DNA of 64,000 nt from Nitrososphaerota archaeon (GCA_021325595.1 JAJPGX010000034.1:1-64000); one strand, 5' to 3'. Counted from the stretch's first letter, positions 36,656-44,650 are shown. Notes: generated by a model from the letters alone, not told the origin. Translations and numbers: made by a program.

Positions 36656-36719
36656 TTCTTAAGACTCCTTAAAAACAAAATGATTCTAAGAATTGGCGCC
36701 AGATCATCAACCCCCCAAG

Positions 36720-36759
36720 AGAGTGCAGTCCAGCGAGAAATTCTCCTGGATTGCACTCT
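36720..36759. repeat. long stem-loop upstream of the VirB6-like gene
   Basis: AGAGTGCAGTCCAG (36720-36733) pairs with CTGGATTGCACTCT (36746-36759) over 14 positions with one G-T pair. The loop itself can pair as GAGA/TCTC. It lies in the 177 base gap after the prepilin peptidase gene. The bases just before it (TCAACCCCCCAAGA) resemble a piece of the 30418-30488 hairpin. Likely a structured leader or terminator. Confidence 0.6.
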
Positions 36760-36832
36760 ACCTAAAGGATCTTTGGACGCATAGAATCTATGTTTTTTAT
36801 TTTCTTTTAAAAGCACATCAGCATTTGATGTT

Positions 36833-38629
36833 GTGTTAAAAGATTCTGAAACATCAAGTCCGTGCAAAGAAGGATCAAAGAGAAAATGTAGCATAATTAA
36901 ATCAAGAAAGGGGTTTGGTCTTGACTCTCTCATCATGATAATTTCTGCAATTGTCATCATTGCCATCTTGATAGGCATCAGCAAGGTCTTCATGACTACG
37001 CTAGAAAATTCCTATGTCTCACTTACCACTACCATGCCAAAGTTCGATCCTACAGGCAACTATGATACCGCTCAGAATTCTACATCAATACAGAACGCGT
37101 CAACATCGCTTCTCTCGGTATACGACATGCTGCGGTCTGGTACCATTTGGGCAATAGGCGCGATACTTGTGATTGCTGGAATCTTGTTCATGTTGGAACA
37201 AATAGAAATTGTCCCGGCATCAACTGCGTTTGGAATCATCTCAAAAGGCAGTCTTTATTTTCTAATCCTGTTTGGGTTCCCACCACTCTGGGACCTTTAT
37301 GCCACTGGAATCGAGTATGGTTCTAGAACCATAATGGACCCTGCAGGTACAGGCCAGACACCACAATCTGTAATCAAGGTGTTTGATACCATAAACGGAA
37401 TGGGAATCTCGCAGGGGCAAGTACCGCAGGTTGACAATTCTGTTTTGAATAATCTAATCCAGCTCTTCAACGGTGCAAACATAGTATCAACTTTTTCAGA
37501 CCAGGGCAAGGCCTTCATTCTTGGGTTGATTGGTGGTCTGATAGCACTTGTCGCATCATTTCTGACATACATGTTTTCAGCAATAAGGCAGGTCCTGACA
37601 GCTGTACTAGTCGCAGGCCTCCCAGTAATTTTGATCTTATCTCTTGTCCCATGGTTTCAGGGAATTACAAGAAGGCTCTTTGATACCTTGTTTGGTCTTT
37701 CAATTGTTCCAATATTTTCTAGTCTTGTGATGGTAACAGGTGCTGCATATCTTGGTTCCATTACAACCCATCCGGTAGAAGAACAGTGGTTTGCCTCGGT
37801 TGCAGTCCTGACACTTGCAACATTTGTTCCAACTATCCTGGTTCCACTTCTTGGCTCACTTTTTAGCTCCATGACAGGTATAGTATCATCTGGCGTAGGC
37901 TTTGGCGGAATGATGACGGTGATGGCAGCAAGAACAGGTCAAGGAGTAGGAAGCGGCGCCTATGGTGCAATAGCAGCAGTACAACAACAAGGAATGGAGC
38001 ATGGCATACCATACTCAGGCCTTGATATGGTAAAGGCAGGGATAGGCGGCGGCCTTGCCGGAGGCTTTGGTGGGCTGGTGCAGGGCGCCTCCCATGCAGG
38101 CTCGCAGGCCCTCAGGCAAGTGGGTGCAAAAGAGGTTGCATATGACGTGCGGGACATGGGCACTCAGGTTGCAAAAAGGTTCCAAGATGCAGCACAGCAA
38201 CATGGTATCTCAGTAATACAGCCAGCAGTAGATCACACCTTGACAGAAAACTCGGCAGTGGTTATGACCAAGCTTGCAACAATTCCAGTTCCACAGGAGC
38301 AAAGAGAGATACACATGCAAAACGGTACCACTTTGCTTAATCTAGCACATGGTTCAATCGAGACTGGCAACTATTCCCAGATACTAGACCACTCTTACTT
38401 CAAATCCGTTCCTGTTAAAGACAAGGAGAGCTTTGCAAAAGCAGTCTCTGCAACAATTGTAAATCACGGGCTTGAGCCTCAAAAGCTTGCAAACATTTCT
38501 TACAATTTGGAGAAGATGGGCGGCCTAACAGCTGACAACATGAAAGACTTTATTCGAAACTATAAAACGCACGACACATCACATAATGCAGACAAATCTC
38601 AAACATTAGACAAGTACACGGGCATTTAA
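36833..38629 (+). CDS. VirB6-like polytopic membrane protein
   Basis: A 598 aa protein with about six membrane helices between residues 30 and 370. The last 220 residues are Gly/Ala/Gln-rich, then soluble and helical. This layout matches VirB6/TrbL-type channel subunits of type IV secretion. The extreme N-terminus has SRKGFGLDSLIMIISAIVII, which looks like a class III prepilin signal and would be unusual for VirB6. The start is a GTG at 36833. It follows the prepilin peptidase gene and hairpin. Confidence 0.65.
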   Translation: MLKDSETSSPCKEGSKRKCSIIKSRKGFGLDSLIMIISAIVIIAILIGISKVFMTTLENSYVSLTTTMPKFDPTGNYDTAQNSTSIQNASTSLLSVYDMLRSGTIWAIGAILVIAGILFMLEQIEIVPASTAFGIISKGSLYFLILFGFPPLWDLYATGIEYGSRTIMDPAGTGQTPQSVIKVFDTINGMGISQGQVPQVDNSVLNNLIQLFNGANIVSTFSDQGKAFILGLIGGLIALVASFLTYMFSAIRQVLTAVLVAGLPVILILSLVPWFQGITRRLFDTLFGLSIVPIFSSLVMVTGAAYLGSITTHPVEEQWFASVAVLTLATFVPTILVPLLGSLFSSMTGIVSSGVGFGGMMTVMAARTGQGVGSGAYGAIAAVQQQGMEHGIPYSGLDMVKAGIGGGLAGGFGGLVQGASHAGSQALRQVGAKEVAYDVRDMGTQVAKRFQDAAQQHGISVIQPAVDHTLTENSAVVMTKLATIPVPQEQREIHMQNGTTLLNLAHGSIETGNYSQILDHSYFKSVPVKDKESFAKAVSATIVNHGLEPQKLANISYNLEKMGGLTADNMKDFIRNYKTHDTSHNADKSQTLDKYTGI

Positions 38630-38643
38630 AATCTCTAATTTTT

Positions 38644-39447
38644 CTAGGATGTTTTTGAAATTTGAGATTGAGTTTCTTGCCTACTCTTGACACTTTCTAA
38701 TTTTTCTCTTGCAACAGTAGCAACAAATTGATACAAACTATATCCATCTTTTTTGAATTTTGGTTCGAGTGGTAGGCAGATCTGTACGTCCATCTCAAGT
38801 GTTCGAACAGAAAAATTATCAAAGTCTCGAAACACATCAATTATCATTTCTGCTTCTTTGTCTGTCATGGTATCATATCTCCACTTCAAGAATCCAGGCA
38901 AATCTACAAAGTCCTTGTAAGTGAGATTCTCGTGGTCCACCAACAACAAATATGGATCGGTACCTGGAGTTCCAATCTTTGCATTCTTGATAAACTCGTT
39001 AAGATATGCAACTCTTTCTGGTTTTAGGAATCTCTCGATGTCTTTTTGATTTTTCTGGAACCAGAGTGCCTCTGAACGTGAGTGTGCATCCTGGTCAAAC
39101 TTGTCATCGTTTTTTTCGGTATTTTTTGCAATTGGTACAGAATCTGCCGAAGTGCTTGCATACTCTTGATTTGCCTGAGATATGTCGTACTCGACTTGGT
39201 TTGCAGGATTTACCTTGAACTCTACTGACCTGCGGCCCTCTGGAGAACGAATTACTACAAGCAGCTTGTCTTTCTTTACTGCCTCAAAGCTAGCAAGATG
39301 GTCGAAATTGCACTCAAACTTGACACCCTCTCCCTTTTTTTCAAACAATATTCCATTGTTTAGCAGATACAGAATTCCTTTGCCTACTTTGTGCATCTCG
39401 GAATCGTAGAACTTGATTATCTTGACGCCTGCGGGAAGGGATATCAT
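38644..39447 (-). CDS. PH-like domain protein with helical C-terminal domain
   Basis: A 267 aa protein. Residues 1-95 are a PH-like domain (GKGILYLLNNGILFEKKGEG) closely related to the 97 aa protein at 20776. Residues 125-260 form a second, helical domain (SRSEALWFQKNQKDIERFLK onward) with a charged pattern and no recognised motif. Convergent with the VirB6-like gene, 14 bases apart. Possibly a membrane- or pilus-associated scaffold; inferred. Confidence 0.65.
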   Translation of the reverse strand: MISLPAGVKIIKFYDSEMHKVGKGILYLLNNGILFEKKGEGVKFECNFDHLASFEAVKKDKLLVVIRSPEGRRSVEFKVNPANQVEYDISQANQEYASTSADSVPIAKNTEKNDDKFDQDAHSRSEALWFQKNQKDIERFLKPERVAYLNEFIKNAKIGTPGTDPYLLLVDHENLTYKDFVDLPGFLKWRYDTMTDKEAEMIIDVFRDFDNFSVRTLEMDVQICLPLEPKFKKDGYSLYQFVATVAREKLESVKSRQETQSQISKTS

Positions 39448-39588
39448 GGGATCATAATACTCCTTGGAACCAGATATGCCTTTAGGGCCTTGAGCGTTAC
39501 TTTATCACTCATGGTATTATATAGCAGGTTGTAATATTTAAAAATATTTATAGATATGTAAGTATAAATTGATACAGGACTGATAGAT

Positions 39589-39726
39589 GTGGTAAAAAAG
39601 TACTTTCTGACTGTAACAGACGAGATGGCAACAAGGCTGGAAAAGGAGATGAAAAAACGCATGGTAGAGACTGTTCCTGAGACTGTAAGGGCAATACTTT
39701 CAGAGTACTTCATGGATAAAAGATAA
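39589..39726 (+). CDS. small ribbon-helix-helix protein
   Basis: A 45 aa protein (GTG start) reading MVKKYFLTVTDEMATRLEKE and ending in SEYFMDKR: one strand and two helices, a minimal RHH DNA-binding fold. It is divergent from the PH-like gene at 38644, with an AT-rich TATA-like region (39527-39560) between. Probably a regulator of the element. Confidence 0.65.
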   Translation: MVKKYFLTVTDEMATRLEKEMKKRMVETVPETVRAILSEYFMDKR

Positions 39727-40092
39727 TGATATTGTAAATAAAGAGTCGATCAAAGAACATTACCAGTATCTTTTTTTGTTAGTTTATGCATATGTAATGC
39801 AAGAGAAGAGAGTAGACCGCATTTGATGGGCTAAGACCCGTCATGGTGGAAATTTATTCTCCTGAAATTATGTCAAACTGTGAAACGTATTACCAATGTA
39901 AAAGATGAAAACTAACAAGACGTTATACAAATGAAGGATAAACAAATAATCAAAAATAAGCTCAACAAAAATGAAACATAAAAAAGTATTAGACAGTCTA
40001 AAAAAATTTTAAAAAGAAAAAAGAAAGGCAGGAATAAAAGATGTGGGGAGCAAAGGACTTGAGGACTTTGACGAATTTTTGATGTAATTCAT
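39727..40092. other. gene-free AT-rich region
   Basis: There are 366 bases with no credible gene. A short hairpin GATGGG-CTAAGA-CCCGTC lies at 39825-39842, and the right part is A-rich with several very short open frames. It could hold promoters, a structured RNA or an origin; nothing firmer can be said. Confidence 0.5.
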
Positions 40093-40284
40093 TCAATCAA
40101 ATTTTATTACAATGATCTTTTTTGTCAAGATGATATCCACTCTTTCTCCTCCTTTGAGATTTAGCTGTTCTGCAATGTGTGTAGGTATTGTGATGCGGTA
40201 TCGAAAGTAGGTTGTGCCTTTGTAGGTTCTTGACCTCTGCTTTTGTACAATCATCCCGTTACTTGTGCTCACTTTTTGCCTCAT
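40093..40284 (-). CDS. AbrB/SpoVT-like DNA-binding protein
   Basis: A 63 aa protein; residues 22-63 (YFRYRITIPTHIAEQLNLKG then VDIILTKKIIVIKF) are a swapped-hairpin AbrB-type fold, typical of antitoxins and small regulators. Its start overlaps the upstream zinc-ribbon stop (ATGA), so it is the last gene of that operon. Confidence 0.8.
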   Translation of the reverse strand: MRQKVSTSNGMIVQKQRSRTYKGTTYFRYRITIPTHIAEQLNLKGGERVDIILTKKIIVIKFD

Positions 40285-40466
40285 GGGTGAAAGCCCTGCA
40301 GTACCTTCAAGGTGATCATTAGATTGCTTTCAGAAAGATGTACATGCAACTTTGTGTCAGTATCAACACAGGTTTCACAAAAGAATGTTGTTGGTTCTCT
40401 GCATGTGACACAACGCATTGCAGGGATCCGCTCTGATCCGCAGGACCTGCATGAATCTACTCTCAA
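40281..40466 (-). CDS. small double zinc-ribbon protein
   Basis: A 61 aa protein with CRSC, CVTC and CETC pairs in its first 35 residues, enough for one or two zinc-binding knuckles, then a short strand/helix. Overlaps both neighbours by 4 bases (40281-40284 and 40463-40466), so it is translationally coupled. Function unknown; perhaps nucleic-acid or protein adaptor. Confidence 0.7.
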   Translation of the reverse strand: MRVDSCRSCGSERIPAMRCVTCREPTTFFCETCVDTDTKLHVHLSESNLMITLKVLQGFHP

Positions 40467-40900
40467 CTTAACAGGCTTGCCTGTCTTGCCGCAGACTCTT
40501 CTAATACGATATAGTCGTCGTACTTGAAGTTCTTGCCTGACTTTTTGCCCTTGCCTGCTATGAGAATCTTCTTTCCTGTAAGAGGTGCAAGGTTTGGTAT
40601 GGCAGTGCGCAGCACAGATTTTGCAAGTGTGAGTGTGCGCTCCTCGTTTTCGTACTGCTTCTCGTACGTCTTTGTCTTTTCTCGACCCATCTCTTCGTAG
40701 GTCTCCTCTACTGTTTCCTTTCCCTGGAGGATCCTGACATCCACTACATCAACATCTGACTTCATGTTGACTGTCTTTGTGATGTGCCGAATCTCTCCAA
40801 GACACTGTATCACGCCAACAAAGTCAAGGCCAGGATTCCAGAATTTTAATGCAGGTCGCGGCTCGAACTGCATTATCTTTTGCATGTCAAAATTGTACAT
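40463..40900 (-). CDS. unknown beta-rich protein, possible OB-fold
   Basis: A 145 aa protein with LDFVGVIQCLGEIRHITKTV, a central charged Glu/Lys insertion and a C-terminal LTGKKILIAGKGKKSGKNF followed by a strand. The order of strands recalls an OB-fold, which would suit single-stranded DNA binding on a conjugative element, but this is a guess. Internal ATG codons at 40885 and 40873 are alternative starts. It begins the three-gene unit with the two small genes downstream. Confidence 0.6.
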   Translation of the reverse strand: MYNFDMQKIMQFEPRPALKFWNPGLDFVGVIQCLGEIRHITKTVNMKSDVDVVDVRILQGKETVEETYEEMGREKTKTYEKQYENEERTLTLAKSVLRTAIPNLAPLTGKKILIAGKGKKSGKNFKYDDYIVLEESAARQASLLS

Positions 40901-40940
40901 GCAGGAAAAGATTTCATTTGTTTTTAAGGTCCGATTTTTT

Positions 40941-41759
40941 TTACATCGTTTCTGTTGATGCCAAGACCTTTGGCATTTCGTTTTCGTGGGTTTCCAAGAT
41001 CAAGGTAATTACCTTTTGGACCTTGGAGAGCACCCTCATGCATAGCTTGCCTACAGCTTCTGGAGTTTTTTCTTTGGCATATGACGCAATGTAATTCCAG
41101 GAGAAAGTTGTTGCATCATATCCGTAGAGCTTGGCAAGAACACATGCCGAGAGTTGTGCTACGGTCTCCTGCTCTGGGTCTTGCACCGGCTTGAGGTTCT
41201 CAAATGTCGAGTGAGCCTTGTGTGCAAGCTCGTGGAAGAAAGTGTCTGGATTTTCCTGGCTTAACTTGATGACATTTGTCACCAGATTGTAGGACCCACC
41301 TTCTCCAAGTACGGTTGGTCCGTATTCCTCCTTGACTCCAAACTTTTCTGCTACATCAAGCAGCGGTGGGATCTGTCTTGGCTGGTACTCTTCAATTGGT
41401 TTTCCTTCTGTGTCTTCGTATCGGAAGACAGGAATTCCAACAAATCCTACAGGAAATTCCACGTCTTCTTCCTTTCCTGTCTCTTTATTCTCGACCTTCT
41501 TGTGGCGAATCATCGGAGCCAGGATGTAAAGCGCTTTTGCACCCTTCTTGACGTACCTTCCTGCCTCTTGCCATTGCCTGTATCCTCGGGCATCTGCAGT
41601 GCCATGTATCAACATGACAAGTTTGTTGCCTAACGACCAGCGCCTTGAAGGTCCCACGTTTTTGATGAAGACCTGCTTGCACATCTCAGGCAGTTCCTTG
41701 CTTGAGAAGAGTTGTACTATCTTTTCAAGCTCTGCAAGTGCTTTGTTGGTGCTTGCCAT
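40941..41759 (-). CDS. ArdC-like antirestriction protein
   Basis: A 272 aa protein with the two parts of ArdC: an N-terminal ssDNA-binding domain (about 1-120, with YRQWQEAGRYVKKGAKALYI) and a zincin-like domain with HELAH at 176-180 and a downstream Glu in PEQETVAQLSACV as third ligand. ArdC proteins of conjugative plasmids shield incoming DNA from host restriction. It stands 2 bases from the gene upstream, in the same operon, fitting a mobile element. The HExxH resembles that of the Hsp70 fusion only in the motif. Confidence 0.85.
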   Translation of the reverse strand: MASTNKALAELEKIVQLFSSKELPEMCKQVFIKNVGPSRRWSLGNKLVMLIHGTADARGYRQWQEAGRYVKKGAKALYILAPMIRHKKVENKETGKEEDVEFPVGFVGIPVFRYEDTEGKPIEEYQPRQIPPLLDVAEKFGVKEEYGPTVLGEGGSYNLVTNVIKLSQENPDTFFHELAHKAHSTFENLKPVQDPEQETVAQLSACVLAKLYGYDATTFSWNYIASYAKEKTPEAVGKLCMRVLSKVQKVITLILETHENEMPKVLASTETM

Positions 41760-41760
41760 C

Positions 41761-42102
41761 TCAGTTTGTCACCTCTGAGATAATCACTTGCGCCATTTCG
41801 TCGCAGTAGATTCCTGTCTTCTCTTTGACTTTGTCATTTATGACAAATGGTTCTCTTGTCACGACTCTGCAGTTCCAGAACTCGATGTTGTAGAGGTCCC
41901 ACCCTTCGTCGTATTGTATCACGACGGTATTGATCTTCTGGACTCCTCCTAGTTTCAAGGTCAGAGAGTCTTTTCCTTGTACCAGTCTCCTGACTCCCAA
42001 CATTGCAAAAATAGTTGGGCACGTAGCTTTGAGTTGCTCGTATATTGTTTTGCTGATATTTTCTCCCTCAGTTGGGATTTGGTTTTGAGTTTCGTTTTCC
42101 AT
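41761..42102 (-). CDS. unknown protein upstream of ArdC-like gene
   Basis: A 113 aa protein: polar N-terminus, then a helix and a beta domain (NTVVIQYDEGWDLYNIEFWN). Strong Shine-Dalgarno AAGGAGGT lies 8 bases before the ATG. Its stop lies 1 base from the ArdC-like start, so the two are co-translated. No family recognised. Confidence 0.7.
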   Translation of the reverse strand: MENETQNQIPTEGENISKTIYEQLKATCPTIFAMLGVRRLVQGKDSLTLKLGGVQKINTVVIQYDEGWDLYNIEFWNCRVVTREPFVINDKVKEKTGIYCDEMAQVIISEVTN

Positions 42103-42143
42103 TTTACACTACCTCCTTTAGTTGTGTCCGGGCTTGGAAATTG

Positions 42144-42314
42144 TCAATACTTGCCAGTAGCGATGTCATCCACTTGTTTGCAAAAAAATTCGTGGTGGGT
42201 CTGTGTACCCAGCATCCTGTGTTTTTTCACAGGGAAAATTATTATTCTGAATGAAAAGTTATTGTTTGCCCCTTCTCTCACACCAGCCGGCCGAGTCCGC
42301 ATGGCATATGCCAT
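42144..42314 (-). CDS. possible small protein, 56 aa
   Basis: An open frame that starts MAYAMRTRPAGVREGANNNF and ends VDDIATGKY. It fills a gap between two genes of the same operon, but has no clear ribosome binding site and no recognised fold. May be non-coding. Confidence 0.3.
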   Translation of the reverse strand: MAYAMRTRPAGVREGANNNFSFRIIIFPVKKHRMLGTQTHHEFFCKQVDDIATGKY

Positions 42315-42394
42315 GTAACGCTGGTTTGGAGAATCTTGGCTCGGTCAAAAAATTCTATTTTTGTTTTATGTATTCAGTTTTGCAGAGACTGCAT

Positions 42395-42514
42395 CTAGGG
42401 CTCGATCTCACAACTGTTGCAGTACTCTCCGTGTGGACCCTGCTGGAAGGTTTCTTTTGTTGCGTCAATTATTCTTCCGCAGCTGTCACACTTGATCTTC
42501 CATTCCAGAATCAA
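42395..42514 (-). CDS. zinc-ribbon mini-protein
   Basis: A 39 aa protein starting at a TTG that overlaps the upstream stop (TTGA), reading ILEWKIKCDSCGRIID and closing with EYCNSCEIEP. CxxC...CxxC spacing (residues 9, 12, 33 and 36) is a zinc ribbon. Too short to be listed by length cut-offs but supported by the overlap and the cysteines. Confidence 0.6.
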   Translation of the reverse strand: MILEWKIKCDSCGRIIDATKETFQQGPHGEYCNSCEIEP

Positions 42515-42783
42515 GAGTTGTCGACCTCGTATCCGTCAAGCTTGACAACTTCGTAGAGTCCGGTTCGGTTGACAAATCGGAGACCTTTTGAGTACATTCT
42601 GTCTTGGTCCCCGTCTACTTGCGTGTAGATCTGGCCGCCAGTCTTCTGCGCGTATTGTCGCACCTCTTCTATGCTTGCTTCTTTTTCCAGGCCAAACTGC
42701 CTTGCCTTTGCCTTGCCGGTATAGAACATGTCGTCGAATTCGTCAAGAGTCAGTTCGTCCGGATATGGTTTTGGTGATGGCAT
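42511..42783 (-). CDS. unknown small acidic protein
   Basis: A 90 aa protein (MPSPKPYPDELTLDEFDDMF) with a helical N-terminus and a beta C-terminus (YEVVKLDGYEV). It begins 2 bases after the stop of the preceding gene and overlaps the next by 4 bases, so it is part of the operon from 43085. No family recognised. Confidence 0.65.
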   Translation of the reverse strand: MPSPKPYPDELTLDEFDDMFYTGKAKARQFGLEKEASIEEVRQYAQKTGGQIYTQVDGDQDRMYSKGLRFVNRTGLYEVVKLDGYEVDNS

Positions 42784-42785
42784 CT

Positions 42786-43085
42786 CTAGTCTCTTGCCTC
42801 CTCACATATCCACAGATCGGTCTGATCTGGATTGTTTGCCTGCCAGATCTCGTTGAATCTGTGGGATTCTGTGTGAAAGTTTGCCTCTTCCAGTCCGGCA
42901 TATGCTACTTCGGCTACCTGCCTTCCAGACCACTTGAAATGCTGGGCAATAATAATTCCCAGAATCTCGCTTTCTGATGCCTTTTGGGCATGCTCTGGAA
43001 CAAAAGCAATGCTTCGCTTCAATTCTATTGCTTTTCTGACCAATTCCTTGATGGTCTCGTCTATTGTTTTCTCTTTGGATTGCAT
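42786..43085 (-). CDS. unknown protein, first gene of the ArdC operon
   Basis: A 99 aa protein starting MQSKEKTIDETIKELVRKA. I chose the start at 43085 because AAGGAGGT lies 8 bases upstream; the frame opening at 43133 has no such signal. It has a helical N-terminal half and an aromatic-rich C-terminus (DQTDLWICEEA). No recognised family. Confidence 0.65.
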   Translation of the reverse strand: MQSKEKTIDETIKELVRKAIELKRSIAFVPEHAQKASESEILGIIIAQHFKWSGRQVAEVAYAGLEEANFHTESHRFNEIWQANNPDQTDLWICEEARD

Positions 43086-43475
43086 ATCGTCTACCTCCTT
43101 TGTAGAAATTAGGGCTTGGTACTGGTAGTCCATGATATTATCTGGTTAGTAGTGATGTCATACATCTTGTTTTAAAAATATGATGTTGTGGAAATCCACG
43201 TTGTTCTATTTTTTTGTAATAGAAAATTTTTCTGCGAGCAGATATTTTTGGTAGTTGGTGTTTACCCGAAAGATGGGCAATCCAGCATTACAGAATTCTG
43301 TAATAATCACACATGTCAAATCAGTGTAGAGTTGTATTGTTTGTTGGATGTGGATTAAAAAAATGAAAGAGATTCTAAAATTGGTGGCGATGTTGCCAAA
43401 TGACATATGCGGAGATTTTGTTTGTAAGCTGGTGTTGCTTGTGCATAAAATGTATTTTATTTATAAGGAGTTACG
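43086..43475. other. gene-free region downstream of the par genes
   Basis: There are 390 bases without a gene I trust. They contain the promoter of the ArdC operon near 43086-43150 and one copy of an 18 bp perfect palindrome (43287-43304). This is a fitting place for the partition site of the ParM/ParR-like pair. Confidence 0.5.
43286..43305. promoter_or_regulatory. palindrome copy 1, possible par site
   Basis: ATTACAGAATTCTGTAAT at 43287-43304 is a perfect palindrome and is repeated at 43549-43566 in the putative ParR gene. I saw no other copy. Two identical 18 bp sites 262 bases apart next to a ParM-like gene suggest a binding site for ParR- or ParB-like protein. Confidence 0.6.
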
Positions 43476-43760
43476 TCAGGCCATCTTGTTCATGTCCAAG
43501 ATGGACATCTTTGTACTCTTTGCATCAGTGTGTTTTTTCTTTTCAGACATTACAGAATTCTGTAATGGTTCACCCCGGTCAAAAAGTTCAGCAAACACAC
43601 CAAGGTTCAGTTGTAGTTCAGAATTTTTTTCTACAATGAGTTTGAGATCAGAGCCAAATCTTTGAATCTTCTTGTTGATTCTACTTTTGAGTACAATCTT
43701 GTATGATTTAGAAACAGAATTTGGGTCATGAATGAATCTACGTTCAGATTTGGTCAACAT
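43476..43760 (-). CDS. putative ParR-like partner of the ParM-like actin
   Basis: A 94 aa basic protein (MLTKSERRFIHDPNSVSKSY) whose start overlaps the ParM-like stop by 7 bases. Small basic DNA-binding proteins encoded right after an actin-like gene are typically ParR adaptors, which bind the centromere. There is no motif to prove it. A copy of the palindrome lies within its own coding sequence near the end. Confidence 0.55.
   Translation of the reverse strand: MLTKSERRFIHDPNSVSKSYKIVLKSRINKKIQRFGSDLKLIVEKNSELQLNLGVFAELFDRGEPLQNSVMSEKKKHTDAKSTKMSILDMNKMA
43548..43567. promoter_or_regulatory. palindrome copy 2, inside the ParR-like gene
   Basis: CATTACAGAATTCTGTAATG is a perfect 20 bp palindrome sharing its inner 18 bases with copy 1. 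Its placement inside a coding sequence argues for selection on DNA binding rather than on protein alone. Confidence 0.6.
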
Positions 43761-44593
43761 TCCTGGGATGCAAGTTTGAACAGACCTAATGCATTGGACA
43801 TTACAGGATCTTGTGGGACTAGGACTTTTTGTGAAAGTTTTGATTCAATGATATCTTTCATACCTGGAATCATTATGCCGCCGCCAGATACAACAGTAGG
43901 TAAATGTTCCAAGTCCTGACGCATCCAGTTAAGATCATCAAGTAATGCATCTGCTAGCATCGCAATGAGCGGTTTTACTTCAGGTTTTGCAAAGACGTTA
44001 CTATCAAGGTATGCCATTTTACCAAATCCAAGTTCAGTGCTTATCTCATTTACCGCGTGATGAATCGATATGCCCCTAATAGGTACATAATTCTTGAATG
44101 CTGCAACTTCAGTCGTACCGTGGCCTATACTTACAACAATCGCTTCAGACAGATTCACGTCAACCAAGGTACCAAGTACTTGTGCCACAACATCACATCT
44201 TTTGGGTTTGAATAGTCTTGTAACCATTTTCTGGATATTTTCTGCATAGCGTTTTGCATCATAGGGCAACCCTATTACAATACATGCCTTTGAAAGTTCG
44301 GCTTGTTGCCCCATGGCGTCATTGGTTTCTGAAACTAAATCTACTGCTTTTCTGACCAATTTTTCAAAACCCTTATCATGTATTGGTTTTCCAAGCATGA
44401 CAGGTCTGATCACTCGGGTGTTTGGATATCCAGCTAGCGTTACTGTCTCATCTCCTACGGCTTCAACAATTCCTTTCTTGCCTTCCCAAATCGCTAGCTT
44501 TCTGTATGCATACAGTGAGGGAAATTTGATTTTCTTTGTATCGGAGACACATTTGACAAAGCCAGTTCCGATATCAAGACCAATTGCTGTCAT
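43754..44593 (-). CDS. ParM-like actin-fold protein
   Basis: A 279 aa ATPase of the actin/ParM/archaeal Ta0583-like family that would form filaments to separate element copies. AIGLDIGTGFVKCV is the phosphate-1 loop, SIGHGTTEVAAF the phosphate-2 loop and VVSGGGIMIPGM the adenosine motif. It lies between a winged-helix gene and the ParR-like gene in one operon with TFIIB and a ParB-like protein. A function in DNA segregation is supported by this context. Confidence 0.85.
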   Translation of the reverse strand: MTAIGLDIGTGFVKCVSDTKKIKFPSLYAYRKLAIWEGKKGIVEAVGDETVTLAGYPNTRVIRPVMLGKPIHDKGFEKLVRKAVDLVSETNDAMGQQAELSKACIVIGLPYDAKRYAENIQKMVTRLFKPKRCDVVAQVLGTLVDVNLSEAIVVSIGHGTTEVAAFKNYVPIRGISIHHAVNEISTELGFGKMAYLDSNVFAKPEVKPLIAMLADALLDDLNWMRQDLEHLPTVVSGGGIMIPGMKDIIESKLSQKVLVPQDPVMSNALGLFKLASQEC

Positions 44594-44650
44594 GGTACAA
44601 AATATTTGCAGATAATTTAAGGACTGAAAAATATTATTGGAGCCAGCTAA

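Noticed and set aside
39444-39713. 89 aa open frame on the minus strand upstream of the PH-like gene
   Set aside because: It is opposite the small RHH gene at 39589-39726, which has a clear protein fold; this frame looks like its shadow.
39825-39842. Candidate origin hairpin GATGGG-CTAAGA-CCCGTC
   Set aside because: A 6 bp stem with a wobble pair is too weak alone, and no replication gene lies beside it.
43206-43406. 66 aa open frame on the minus strand next to the ParR-like gene
   Set aside because: AT-rich, no ribosome site, and it spans the palindrome region; the protein has no helical or strand pattern I trust.
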